A stretch of DNA of 64,000 nt from SIG714 sp964638675 (GTDB lineage: Bacteria > Bacillota > Clostridia > Oscillospirales > CAG-272): positions 1 to 64,000 of the forward strand of contig CAZXAU010000007.1 of the NCBI GenBank assembly GCA_964638675.1, in the 5' to 3' direction. Below the pieces are notes generated by a model, which made no database searches, was not told where the DNA came from, and saw only the letters and a program-made list of their open reading frames with translations. Shown here in pieces: positions 25,619 through 33,361 of the stretch (positions within the stretch are counted from its first letter, which is position 1; every line of letters starts with the position of its first letter). Made by a program: the position numbers and the translations under genes.

Positions 25619-26638
25619 TTAACCCTTAAAATTTTCAAGGAATCTTACGTCGTTTTCATACAGATAACGCATATCATCAATATTCCATTTGATCATTGTG
25701 ATACGCTCTATTCCCATTCCGAATGCGAAACCGGAATAAACCTCGGGGTCAATTCCGCAACCTGCGAGCACCTTCGGATGTACCATTCCCGCACCGAGAA
25801 TTTCTATCCACCCCTCGCCCTTGCAAAGACGGCAACCCTTGCCTTTACATACAAAGCATGATACATCAACCTCTGCCGACGGCTCCGTAAACGGGAAATG
25901 ATGCGGACGGAAGCGAAGCTGAGTTCCCTCTCCGAACATCTGCTGTGCGAATGTATACAGCATTCCCTTGAGGTCGCCCATTGTGATTCCCTTGTCAACA
26001 ACAAGTCCTTCCATCTGATGGAATACCGGTGAATGTGTTCCGTCAACCTCGTCCGAACGGTAAACCCTTCCGGGCGAGATAACTCTGATAGGAGGCTTAC
26101 GCTCCTCCATTGTTCTTACCTGAACGGGAGAAGTCTGCGAACGAAGGAGGATATTTTTCGTTATATAGAATGTATCCTGTGTATCTCTTGCCGGGTGATT
26201 TTCGGGAATGTTGAGTGCCTGGAAGTTGTAGTAGTCATATTCTACCTCTGGTCCTTCGACTATATCGAAACCCATAGAGCAGAATATTTCAGACATCATA
26301 TTTTCCACCTGTGAAAGTGGGTGACGGCATCCGACATTCGGCTTTTTGCCGGGAATCGTGACATCTATCTTCTCTTTCTTCAATCTTTCGATCTCTCTTT
26401 GTGCCTTTTCTTCTTCAGCTTTCGCTTTAATAGCTTCCTCTATCTGTGCTCTGATCTGATTGGCAAGTGCACCGATCGTAGGTCTTTCCTCAGCTGAAAG
26501 TGAACCCATTTCACGAAGAACTCCGGTAAGCTCACCCTTTTTTCCGAGAAATTTAACACGGATATCCTCTGAAACTCCGCCGTTTTTGATCTGCTCAAGT
26601 GCCGCCTCTTTAATGGCGAGCAGTTTTTCCTTAATCAT
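25619..26638 (-). CDS. pheS: Phenylalanine-tRNA ligase alpha subunit
   Basis: 339 residues. An N-terminal coiled coil (residues about 1-95, many Lys/Glu) binds tRNA; the class II core begins near HPLSQVENMMSEIFCSMGF. Motif 2 is in VRVISPGRVYRSDEVDGTHSPVFHQMEG; the substrate pocket is in FRPHHFPFTEPSAEVDV; motif 3 is GFAFGMGIERITMIKW. It charges tRNA-Phe with PheT. The 91-base gap from dfrA is too short for a T-box, so unlike many Firmicutes this pheS does not carry its own T-box leader here. GAAAGGATC precedes the ATG. Confidence 0.97.
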   Translation of the reverse strand: MIKEKLLAIKEAALEQIKNGGVSEDIRVKFLGKKGELTGVLREMGSLSAEERPTIGALANQIRAQIEEAIKAKAEEEKAQREIERLKKEKIDVTIPGKKPNVGCRHPLSQVENMMSEIFCSMGFDIVEGPEVEYDYYNFQALNIPENHPARDTQDTFYITKNILLRSQTSPVQVRTMEERKPPIRVISPGRVYRSDEVDGTHSPVFHQMEGLVVDKGITMGDLKGMLYTFAQQMFGEGTQLRFRPHHFPFTEPSAEVDVSCFVCKGKGCRLCKGEGWIEILGAGMVHPKVLAGCGIDPEVYSGFAFGMGIERITMIKWNIDDMRYLYENDVRFLENFKG

Positions 26639-26729
26639 GATATATATTGATCCTTTCGACTCTTTATTATGAAATTTTATCCTATATGTTCCTCGATATA
26701 TTACTTAATATCCGAATAAATCCGATCTG

Positions 26730-27248
26730 TTAAAAATTCACTACTCTCTCGTAGAGAGTAAATCGGAAGACCAGCTCCGGCTCGCTGTCCCTTTCCCCGT
26801 CGGAAAGTTGACTTTCGCCAATCTGTACGCACTTCCACTCATCCGATAAATCAAGATTCGGGATGCTGACATCTTTATCAAATACCTTTTCAAATTTTGT
26901 AACATACGCTCTGTCGCAATATGGCAACATCTGGCGGTACATACTTGCACCGCCTATAATGAAGACATCGTCGCTGTCGGTATCTTTTATAATCTCAAGA
27001 AGCTCATCAATTGAATGGGCTGTTATCGCTCCATCAACCGTAAAGTCGGGTGACGGATGCATCACTATATTTCTTCGGTTCTTCAGCGGTTTACCGCCAG
27101 GAAAGGTCGCAAGAGTATTTGAACCGTAGACGACCGTTTTTCCTGTCGTCAGATTTTTGAAATTCATAAGATCTGCCCTCACTCTTGCAAGGAGATCTCC
27201 CTTATATCCGATTCCCCACTCTCGGTCTACTGCAACTATCAGATTCAA
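26730..27248 (-). CDS. dfrA: Dihydrofolate reductase
   Basis: 172 residues. MNLIVAVDREWGIGYKGDL is the typical N-terminus; the catalytic acid is the Asp in RADLMNFK; FPGGKPLKNRRNIV and DVFIIGGASMYRQMLPYCDRAYVTK give the NADPH site and C-terminal core. The usual Trp before the catalytic Asp (LPW...D in most bacteria) is missing, the segment reading LLARVRADL. It regenerates tetrahydrofolate, which the upstream thymidylate synthase consumes; the two genes are 50 bases apart. Confidence 0.93.
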   Translation of the reverse strand: MNLIVAVDREWGIGYKGDLLARVRADLMNFKNLTTGKTVVYGSNTLATFPGGKPLKNRRNIVMHPSPDFTVDGAITAHSIDELLEIIKDTDSDDVFIIGGASMYRQMLPYCDRAYVTKFEKVFDKDVSIPNLDLSDEWKCVQIGESQLSDGERDSEPELVFRFTLYERVVNF

Positions 27249-27298
27249 TTATGTCTGCTCCTTTCTCCGTAATTATTGCTGTACAAAGTACAAAACGA

Positions 27299-28126
27299 CT
27301 ACACAGCAACAGGAAATTTATCAATTTTTTCGCCGTGTTTGTAATTCTCAACCCGTATACTGTCGGGAGTGAATTTATAGAAATCATCTATCGTTGGATC
27401 AAGGGTAACAATCGGCGATTCAAAGCTTTCCCTCTTTATCAGCTCTTCCACTATCGGTATATGTCTGTCATATATATGTGCATCTGCGATAACATGCACA
27501 AATTCACCCGGTTTGAGTCCAGTGACCTGTGCAAGCATCAAAATCAGTGCCGCATATTGTGCCACATTCCAGGCATTTGCCGCAAGCATGTCCTGTGAAC
27601 GCTGATTGAGAATTCCGCACAGCTTTCCGTCAACGACATTGAATGTCATTGAATAGGCACAAGGATAAAGTCTCATCTCGTGGAGATCTTCAAAGTTATA
27701 TATATTGGTCATTATTCTGCGGCTTGACGGATTGTTCTTAAGATCATAAATTACTCTGTCTACCTGGTCAAACATTCCCTCTTTATACTTATGCTTTATT
27801 CCGAGCTGATAGCCGTAAGCCTTTCCTATCGACCCGCTCTCGTCAGCCCACGCATCCCATATATGCGAACCTAAATCGTGAATATTTGACGATTTTTTCT
27901 GCCATATCCAAAGAAGCTCATCAACGGCAAGCTTCAGCGATATCGGTCTTATCGTAATCAGCGGAAATTCTTTCGACAGATCATATCTGTTCACTATCCC
28001 GAATTTCTTTATCGTGCAAGCCGCCGTTCCATCCTCCCAATGAGGACGCACACCCTCACGGCACCAACTGCCGTTTTCAAGTATATCCTTACAGCTCGCT
28101 ATAAATGCCCTGTCCGCACTTCCCAT
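27299..28126 (-). CDS. thyA: Thymidylate synthase
   Basis: 275 residues. Active-site Cys in LYPCAYSMTFNV (usually LPPCH), phosphate-binding Arg pair in NNPSSRRIM, folate/dUMP contacts in LNQRSQDMLAANAWNVAQYA and HVIADAHIYDRHI. It makes dTMP from dUMP with methylene-tetrahydrofolate, leaving dihydrofolate for DfrA. First gene of the row thyA-dfrA-pheS-yitT-pheT. AAGGAG lies 5 bases before the ATG. No clear promoter is visible, and the leader is formed by the dispersed repeat. Confidence 0.95.
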   Translation of the reverse strand: MGSADRAFIASCKDILENGSWCREGVRPHWEDGTAACTIKKFGIVNRYDLSKEFPLITIRPISLKLAVDELLWIWQKKSSNIHDLGSHIWDAWADESGSIGKAYGYQLGIKHKYKEGMFDQVDRVIYDLKNNPSSRRIMTNIYNFEDLHEMRLYPCAYSMTFNVVDGKLCGILNQRSQDMLAANAWNVAQYAALILMLAQVTGLKPGEFVHVIADAHIYDRHIPIVEELIKRESFESPIVTLDPTIDDFYKFTPDSIRVENYKHGEKIDKFPVAV

Positions 28127-28139
28127 TATATGCTCCTTA

Positions 28140-28325
28140 TTGAAAGTTAGTTTGCGTTTTGTAATCGGGGGAACTTTCTGTAGAAAGTTCCCCCATGCCC
28201 CCTCAAAGACTTTATTGAAAGGTGGGGGGATGGGTGATTGTGGTACAGGTTAGCAATATTTAAATTGCTTGATCTGTAGCCGTCATGTGGGGCCCCTGCC
28301 CCACACGCTGAATACGTAATTCTAT
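28140..28325 (-). repeat. Dispersed intergenic repeat, copy B
   Basis: Read on the minus strand it repeats the modules of the element at 4140-4326 in the same order: GTGTGGGGCAGGGG...ACGGCTACAGA, CCTTTCAATAAAGTCTTTGA, then the palindrome GGGGGAACTTTCT/AGAAAGTTCCCCC (28168-28195). The second AGCTTTCT hairpin of copy A is missing here. It fills the gap between the SDR gene end and thyA. Confidence 0.75.
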
Positions 28326-28344
28326 TTTGTTTGGTATACCTATC

Positions 28345-28372
28345 TTTTCACTCTTCACTTTTCACTCTTCAC
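28345..28372. repeat. Tandem 14-base repeat
   Basis: TTTTCACTCTTCAC occurs twice in direct succession (28345-28358, 28359-28372). The string CCCCACACGCTGAA flanks it on both sides (about 28309 and 28390), suggesting layered insertions next to repeat copy B. Confidence 0.7.
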
Positions 28373-28427
28373 TAAACCACATGTCCACTGCCCCACACGC
28401 TGAACATAAATTTGGTGAACAATTTCC

Positions 28428-29243
28428 TCAATGGAAATATATCATTCTCAAAAGAAAATTTACGAATTTTGCAGGCAATGACTTTGCAAGAAATGCGAGA
28501 AGTTTATAATCAAAACGAATTGTATAATATATTCTCCCGTGTTTTCTCAGTGCGACCGATGCAACATATTTTCCTGCCGCAGCGGCACTCATTCCGCTCT
28601 GTTCATCCTTTTCCATATGGACTACGGCAGTTGAGATCTTTCCGCCGTAAACATCGTCTCCCTCGAATGTCTTTATTCTTTTTTCCGTAAAGCCTGTTTT
28701 TATATCCCCCGGAAGTATCGCTCTGACATTGATCCCGAAAGGAAGAAGCTCATTTGCAAGGCAGGCTGTCAATGTGGAGATTGCAGATTTTGATGCCGAA
28801 TAAAACGCCTGAAAAGGTATCGGGGCGACTGCCGCAACAGAACTTATGTTGACTATTGTTCCCTTCTGCTTCTCACGCATATACGGTATCACCGCTTTTG
28901 CGACGATAAACTGACCGAAAAAGTTTACATCAAACTGACGTTTTGCATCTTCAACGCTTGTAAACTCAATTGCACCCGAAATTCCGAAGCCTGCGTTATT
29001 TATAAGTATATCGATCTGTCCCTCAATGTCATAAATCTTCGATACTGCCGCTTTTACGCATTCTTCATCGGTGACATCGACACTAATATGCTTCACGCCG
29101 TCAAAATCTTCGCCGCTTCTGCTGAACTCATAAACGGTGCATCCCCGATTAAGTAGAGCTATTGCGGTTTCCCTTCCGATCCCACGGCTTCCGCCAGTGA
29201 CTATAGCGACTGTTTTATCATTATTTTTCATATCATCACTCAC
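28428..29243 (-). CDS. Short-chain dehydrogenase/reductase, possibly 3-ketosphinganine-reductase-like
   Basis: 271 residues from GTG 29243 (or 267 from ATG 29231; the ribosome binding site does not decide). Classical SDR: cofactor loop TGGSRGIGRE, NNAGFG, catalytic Ser in VNISSVAAV, YSASK, and PGDIKTGF after the active site. The C-terminal 30 residues are hydrophobic and aromatic (YKLLAFLAKSLPAKFVNFLL), suggesting membrane contact and a lipid substrate. It lies 15 bases after the serine-palmitoyltransferase-like gene, as expected for a reductase acting on that enzyme's 3-keto product. The substrate assignment is inference; the SDR fold is certain. Confidence 0.85.
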   Translation of the reverse strand: MSDDMKNNDKTVAIVTGGSRGIGRETAIALLNRGCTVYEFSRSGEDFDGVKHISVDVTDEECVKAAVSKIYDIEGQIDILINNAGFGISGAIEFTSVEDAKRQFDVNFFGQFIVAKAVIPYMREKQKGTIVNISSVAAVAPIPFQAFYSASKSAISTLTACLANELLPFGINVRAILPGDIKTGFTEKRIKTFEGDDVYGGKISTAVVHMEKDEQSGMSAAAAGKYVASVALRKHGRIYYTIRFDYKLLAFLAKSLPAKFVNFLLRMIYFH

Positions 29244-29258
29244 TTATTGAGTTTTATA

Positions 29259-30449
29259 TTACTGTTTTTTCATTTCCCTTGAAATGACTGTAACAGCCTC
29301 TTCTATAAGCGGCTTTGTAAGCGTTGCCATATAGCTGGTACGCAGCAGGCACTTATCAGGTGCGGTTGCCGGCGGAAGAACAGGATTTACGTAAACTCCA
29401 GCATCAAAGATATCGGCTGCTTTTTGCAGTGTGTTTTCTCTTGTATATGTATATATCGGAACTATCGGTGTTTTTGCCGAAATAATATCAAGTCCTTCTT
29501 TGATAAACAGAGTTCTTGCATATTCAGCGAGATCGTTAAGATCTTTTACGATTCCGGGGTGTTTTTTCAGATATCGGAGTGCGGCAAGAGCGATTGCCGT
29601 GCTTGCAGGCGGAACCGATGCCGCAAAAATGAACGGGCGTGACGTATGCTTGACATATTCCATAACCTTTTCATCGTTGCATACCATATATCCGCCGAGC
29701 GATGCAAGCGACTTACTGAATGTTCCCATATAGATATCGACATCATCTTCAATTCCGAAGTAATTGGCAGTTCCCCGTCCGCCTTCTCCGAGGACTCCGA
29801 AACCGTGTGCGTCATCGACCATGACCCTTGCACCGTACTTCTTTGCAAGTGCCACGATTTCGGGGAGCTTTGCGATATCACCGCTCATTGAAAATACGCC
29901 GTCGGTAACTATGAGCATACCGCCGCTTTTTCCTTCAAGCTCTGTGCTGACATATTTCAGTTTATTCTCAAGGTCTTCCATATCGCTGTGGAAGTATCTT
30001 ACCATTTTCGCACCCGAAAGGGTGATTCCGTCATATATACTTGCGTGGTTTTCCTTATCGCATATGACATAATCTCCTCTGTGGGCAATAGCCGAGATTA
30101 TACCGAGATTCGACTGAAAGCCAGACGGAAATGTTGTACAGCATTTTTTGTTCAGAAATTCGGCAAGCTCATTCTCAAGCTCAAAATGCAGTGCCAGAGT
30201 GCCGTTCATAAATCTTGATCCCGAGCATCCCGTTCCGAGCGTTTCAAGTGCCCTGATTCCGGCTTCGATAACTTCAGGATTGGTGGTAAGTCCGAGATAA
30301 TTATTGGAGCCGAGCATTATTTTTCTGCCGCCCTCCATCATTACTTCCTTGTCCTGCCTTGTCTGCAACGGGCGGAAGTATGGGTAGAGTCCGCATGCCT
30401 TTATTTCATCGACAAGCGTGAACTCATAACATTTTTCAAATATATCCAT
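29259..30449 (-). CDS. Alpha-oxoamine synthase, serine palmitoyltransferase-like
   Basis: 396 residues from ATG 30449 (MDIFEKCYEF), which has AAGGAG just upstream; an in-frame ATG at 30467 lacks one. A fold-type I PLP enzyme: HASIYDG (ring-stacking His), VMVDDAHGFGVLG (Asp and His of the PLP site), and the PLP lysine in GTFSKSLASLGGY. The N-terminal YPYFRPL...MLGSNNYLGL, TGCSGSRFMNGTL and TFSKSLASLGG follow bacterial serine palmitoyltransferase more closely than glycine C-acetyltransferase (which has TLGKALGGASGG). It should condense an acyl thioester with an amino acid, releasing CO2. Amino-acid and acyl choice are not proven; KBL or AONS activity is the alternative. Confidence 0.85.
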   Translation of the reverse strand: MDIFEKCYEFTLVDEIKACGLYPYFRPLQTRQDKEVMMEGGRKIMLGSNNYLGLTTNPEVIEAGIRALETLGTGCSGSRFMNGTLALHFELENELAEFLNKKCCTTFPSGFQSNLGIISAIAHRGDYVICDKENHASIYDGITLSGAKMVRYFHSDMEDLENKLKYVSTELEGKSGGMLIVTDGVFSMSGDIAKLPEIVALAKKYGARVMVDDAHGFGVLGEGGRGTANYFGIEDDVDIYMGTFSKSLASLGGYMVCNDEKVMEYVKHTSRPFIFAASVPPASTAIALAALRYLKKHPGIVKDLNDLAEYARTLFIKEGLDIISAKTPIVPIYTYTRENTLQKAADIFDAGVYVNPVLPPATAPDKCLLRTSYMATLTKPLIEEAVTVISREMKKQ

Positions 30450-30612
30450 ATATCTCCTTATCGGCATATTTTATCAATGCCGAACTATTTATAGGATGTT
30501 TCCTTTACACCCTTATTTTAACGGTGAACTTTCCGTTTCCTTTACGGAAATGATATCATCGCTTTATTAACTGTATATCAACTTACAAAATAATATGAAT
30601 TTTCGTTTGGTT

Positions 30613-30930
30613 TTATTTGATTTTATTGAGTATCGTGTCCATTTCCTTTTCATAGGCAATGACCGATATGTAATCCTCTGGAATGAATTTTCTCTTAGGA
30701 TCGGGCGTAACGCTGACGTTTCCGCCATCTCCGTCTCTGACGGCGACTATATTTATACCTAATGTTCTTCTCATATCAAGCTCGTCGATGCTCTTACCGA
30801 TCCATTTTTTCGGAACGGGTCTTGTCGCAAGCTGATATCCCCCGAAGCTCTCAAACTCTGTTACATCTATTCTTTGAACAAGCCGTCTTGCAAGTGCTTC
30901 TGCCGAGTTCTTTTCGTAAAATACGATCAT
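30613..30930 (-). pseudogene. TrkA_C domain remnant of a potassium-uptake regulator
   Basis: 105 readable residues. ARRLVQRIDVTEFESFGGYQL, then IGKSIDELDMRRTLGINIVAVRDGD and FIPEDYISVIAYEKE match the C-terminal ligand-binding domain of KtrA/TrkA. The N-terminal NAD-binding half (GxGxxG) is absent. The ATG at 30930 has no ribosome binding site. Translation of upstream bases in this frame continues the protein (FDNGDM), and a run of seven A near 30950 separates it from a TTG-led frame, as if a base had been lost there. Yet a strong promoter stands upstream. Likely a decayed or truncated gene; a real single-domain protein cannot be excluded. Confidence 0.6.
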
Positions 30931-31004
30931 ATCGCCATTGTCAAAATCGAGTTTTTTTCAAGAATCTTTTTATTATCAAACAACTACATAAACAAATTCA
31001 TTGT

Positions 31005-31033
31005 ATTATACTACATTCATCTCAAAAAGTCAA
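31005..31033 (-). promoter_or_regulatory. Strong promoter before the TrkA_C remnant
   Basis: Minus strand TTGACT (31028-31033), 17-base spacer, perfect TATAAT (31005-31010). Hexamers and spacer closely resemble the promoter at 42414-42442 (shared CTCTTGACTTTTT). Confidence 0.8.
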
Positions 31034-31174
31034 GAGTTTTTTAACCGTCAAACAGAGTTTAACATTAAAAACTGAATGCCGTAAAACTTTAAATCTATAA
31101 ACAGTCGAAACAAATGATGCATATCAACTGATTGTTTATAAATCAGGTATTTCTCGGAAGTTATGATAAAAATA

Positions 31175-31208
31175 AAAAAGAGGAAAGCCTTCTGTAAAAG
31201 CTCTCCCC
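31175..31208 (-). terminator. Terminator of the EF-G-like gene
   Basis: Minus strand GGGGAGAGC pairs with GCTTTCCTC (wobble pairs included), followed by TTTTTTATTTTT, 27 bases after the stop. Confidence 0.8.
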
Positions 31209-31234
31209 TTAACAAATATCAATTTATCCGATCA

Positions 31235-33301
31235 TCAATCCTCATTTGCCGCATTTGCCTTAGCCTCTGCAATGATCTTCTGAGAAATCATTCCGGGGAC
31301 CTCATCATAGCGTACAAACTCGAATGTATAGCTTCCTCTGCCCTGAGTCATGGCACGAAGTGAGATCGTATAATCAACCATTTCGCCCTTCGGAACCTCA
31401 GCCTCGATCGTGGTGTATCCTCTCTTATCTGCTGTTGCACTCATGCCGAGAACTGATCCGCGGCGTGTTGAGTTGATATCACCCATGATATCTCCGACCA
31501 TTCCGTCCGGAATAGTAACCTTGAGAAGACCAATAGGCTCGAGAATTACAGGTGCAGCATTCGGAAGTCCCGCTTTATATGCAAGGCTTGCCGCCATCTT
31601 GAATGAAAGTTCATTAGAGTCAACATCATGATATGAACCGTCAAAAAGGTCTGCCGCAAGATTTACAACAGGATAACCTGCGAGAACGCCCTTCTGCATT
31701 GCTTCCTGAAGTCCCTTTTCGACTGCCGGGAAGTAGTTCTTCGGAACAGATCCGCCGACAACGCTTGTTGTGAATGTAAGCCCATCAGCTTCTCCGGGGC
31801 CGAATGTAATCTTTACGTGTCCGTACTGACCGTGTCCACCCGACTGCTTCTTATGCTTTCCTTCAACCGAAACCTTCTTCTTGATGGTTTCACGGTAAGC
31901 GATTTTAGGTGTTGCAAGTGTGATCGTAACTCCGTTACGGCTCTTGAGCTTGCTTGTTACTACTGCGAGCTGCATATCGCCCATACCCGAGAGAAGAAGC
32001 TGTTTTGTTTCGGGATCGTTGACGAATTTAAGTGTCTTATCTTCATCGAGCATCTTATTGATACCCTGTGCGATCTTGTCTTCTTCACCCTTGACACCCG
32101 ATACTACAGCCATTGTGTAGAAGGGTTCGGGATAAACTGTCGGAGCGTATTCAACTTCGCCGCTCACCGAGAGTGTATCTCCGGTGTTCGTGTTACCGAG
32201 CTTTGTAACAACTCCTATGTCTCCGCAACACAGAGAGTCAACTTCTGTCTGTTTCTTACCCATAACGGTATAAATGTGAGACATTTTTTCAACTGCTCCG
32301 GTATTATTGTTTTTGAGAGTTGCCGAATTTGTAAGTGTACCGTTCATGACCTTGAAGAACGTTGTTCTTCCGAACTGGTCAGAGGATGTCTTGAAAACAT
32401 ACAAAGCGACATCACCGTCCGGGTTGATCTCGATCGGCTTTTCTTCGCCGTCTACGATAGCTCTCTCGGCCTTTCTTGTTACGGGATTCGGGAAGGAATC
32501 TGCGATAACATCAAGGAGAGCGTCGATACCCCAAAGCTTGGTTGAAGAACCGCTGCATACGGGAGTGATCGAGCCTTCGGCAATTCCGAGATGGAGAGCC
32601 GAAATGATCTCATCTGTAGAGATAGGCTCTTCAGCAAAGAACTTTTCCATAAGTGTTTCATCTACGGTAGCAATAGCCTCGATAAGCTCATTGCGATACT
32701 CTTCAACGTTTGAAGCATCAATATCGGAAACGGTATGATTGCCCTTTGCATCATATACATATCTCTTAAGGTCGACAAGATTGATAAACGCTCCTGCTTG
32801 TGATTTGTCGGGAACGACTACAGGGCAGACGGTATTTCCGAATTTTTCACGAAGTTCCTCAAGGACTCTGTCGTAATTAGCTTCAGGATCATCCGATTTG
32901 TTGACAAAGAATGCCCTCGGCACACGCCCCTGCTCTGCTCTTTCCCAGGCAAGCTCTGTTCCAACCTGAACTCCACTCTTTCCGTCAACGCATATTACAG
33001 CACTTCCAGCAACACGAAGTGCAGCAACAACCTCGCCGACAAAATCAAAGAATCCGGGGGTATCCAGGATATTGATCTTTCTTCCCTTCCACATAAGGTT
33101 GGAAACAGCCATTGAGATTGAAAAACCTCTCTTTATCTCTTCGGGATCAAAATCTCCTACGGTGTTTCCCGCTGTCGGGGTTCCTAAGCGGTCTGTGTTT
33201 TTTGTCAGATAGAGCATTGCTTCCGCGGTAGACGTTTTTCCACTTCCGCCGTGACCGAGCAGGCAAATGTTTCTGATATTGTCTATTGTAACTACAGCCA
33301 T
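31235..33301 (-). CDS. EF-G-like translational GTPase (EF-G2 type)
   Basis: 688 residues. P-loop GHGGSGKTS near residue 16, DTPG (G3) in NILDTPGFFDFVGEV, NKSD (G4). The switch region DPEEIKRGFSISMAV replaces the RGITI of canonical EF-G, a mark of the EF-G2/FusA-like branch. Domains II to V follow, with QSGGHGQYGHVKITFGPGE in domain IV and the C-terminal QGRGSYTFEFVRYDEVP. It acts on the ribosome, but whether it helps translocation, recycling or another step is not settled for this branch. It stands alone between terminators. Confidence 0.92.
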   Translation of the reverse strand: MAVVTIDNIRNICLLGHGGSGKTSTAEAMLYLTKNTDRLGTPTAGNTVGDFDPEEIKRGFSISMAVSNLMWKGRKINILDTPGFFDFVGEVVAALRVAGSAVICVDGKSGVQVGTELAWERAEQGRVPRAFFVNKSDDPEANYDRVLEELREKFGNTVCPVVVPDKSQAGAFINLVDLKRYVYDAKGNHTVSDIDASNVEEYRNELIEAIATVDETLMEKFFAEEPISTDEIISALHLGIAEGSITPVCSGSSTKLWGIDALLDVIADSFPNPVTRKAERAIVDGEEKPIEINPDGDVALYVFKTSSDQFGRTTFFKVMNGTLTNSATLKNNNTGAVEKMSHIYTVMGKKQTEVDSLCCGDIGVVTKLGNTNTGDTLSVSGEVEYAPTVYPEPFYTMAVVSGVKGEEDKIAQGINKMLDEDKTLKFVNDPETKQLLLSGMGDMQLAVVTSKLKSRNGVTITLATPKIAYRETIKKKVSVEGKHKKQSGGHGQYGHVKITFGPGEADGLTFTTSVVGGSVPKNYFPAVEKGLQEAMQKGVLAGYPVVNLAADLFDGSYHDVDSNELSFKMAASLAYKAGLPNAAPVILEPIGLLKVTIPDGMVGDIMGDINSTRRGSVLGMSATADKRGYTTIEAEVPKGEMVDYTISLRAMTQGRGSYTFEFVRYDEVPGMISQKIIAEAKANAANED

Positions 33302-33361
33302 GATATTTGTCCTCTTTTCTTTATGAATAAATAATTTTATTAGTTATCGGTATTTGCTTTC

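Noticed and set aside
26639..26729. T-box before pheS
   Set aside because: Only 91 bases, no GGGTGGNACCGC motif and no terminator.
28345..28372. Start of a CRISPR array
   Set aside because: Only two directly abutting 14-base units, with no spacers.
31817..32545. 242-codon plus-strand frame inside the EF-G-like gene
   Set aside because: It lies wholly antisense to a clear coding region, has no ribosome binding site, and its Cys/His-rich translation is typical of a shadow frame.
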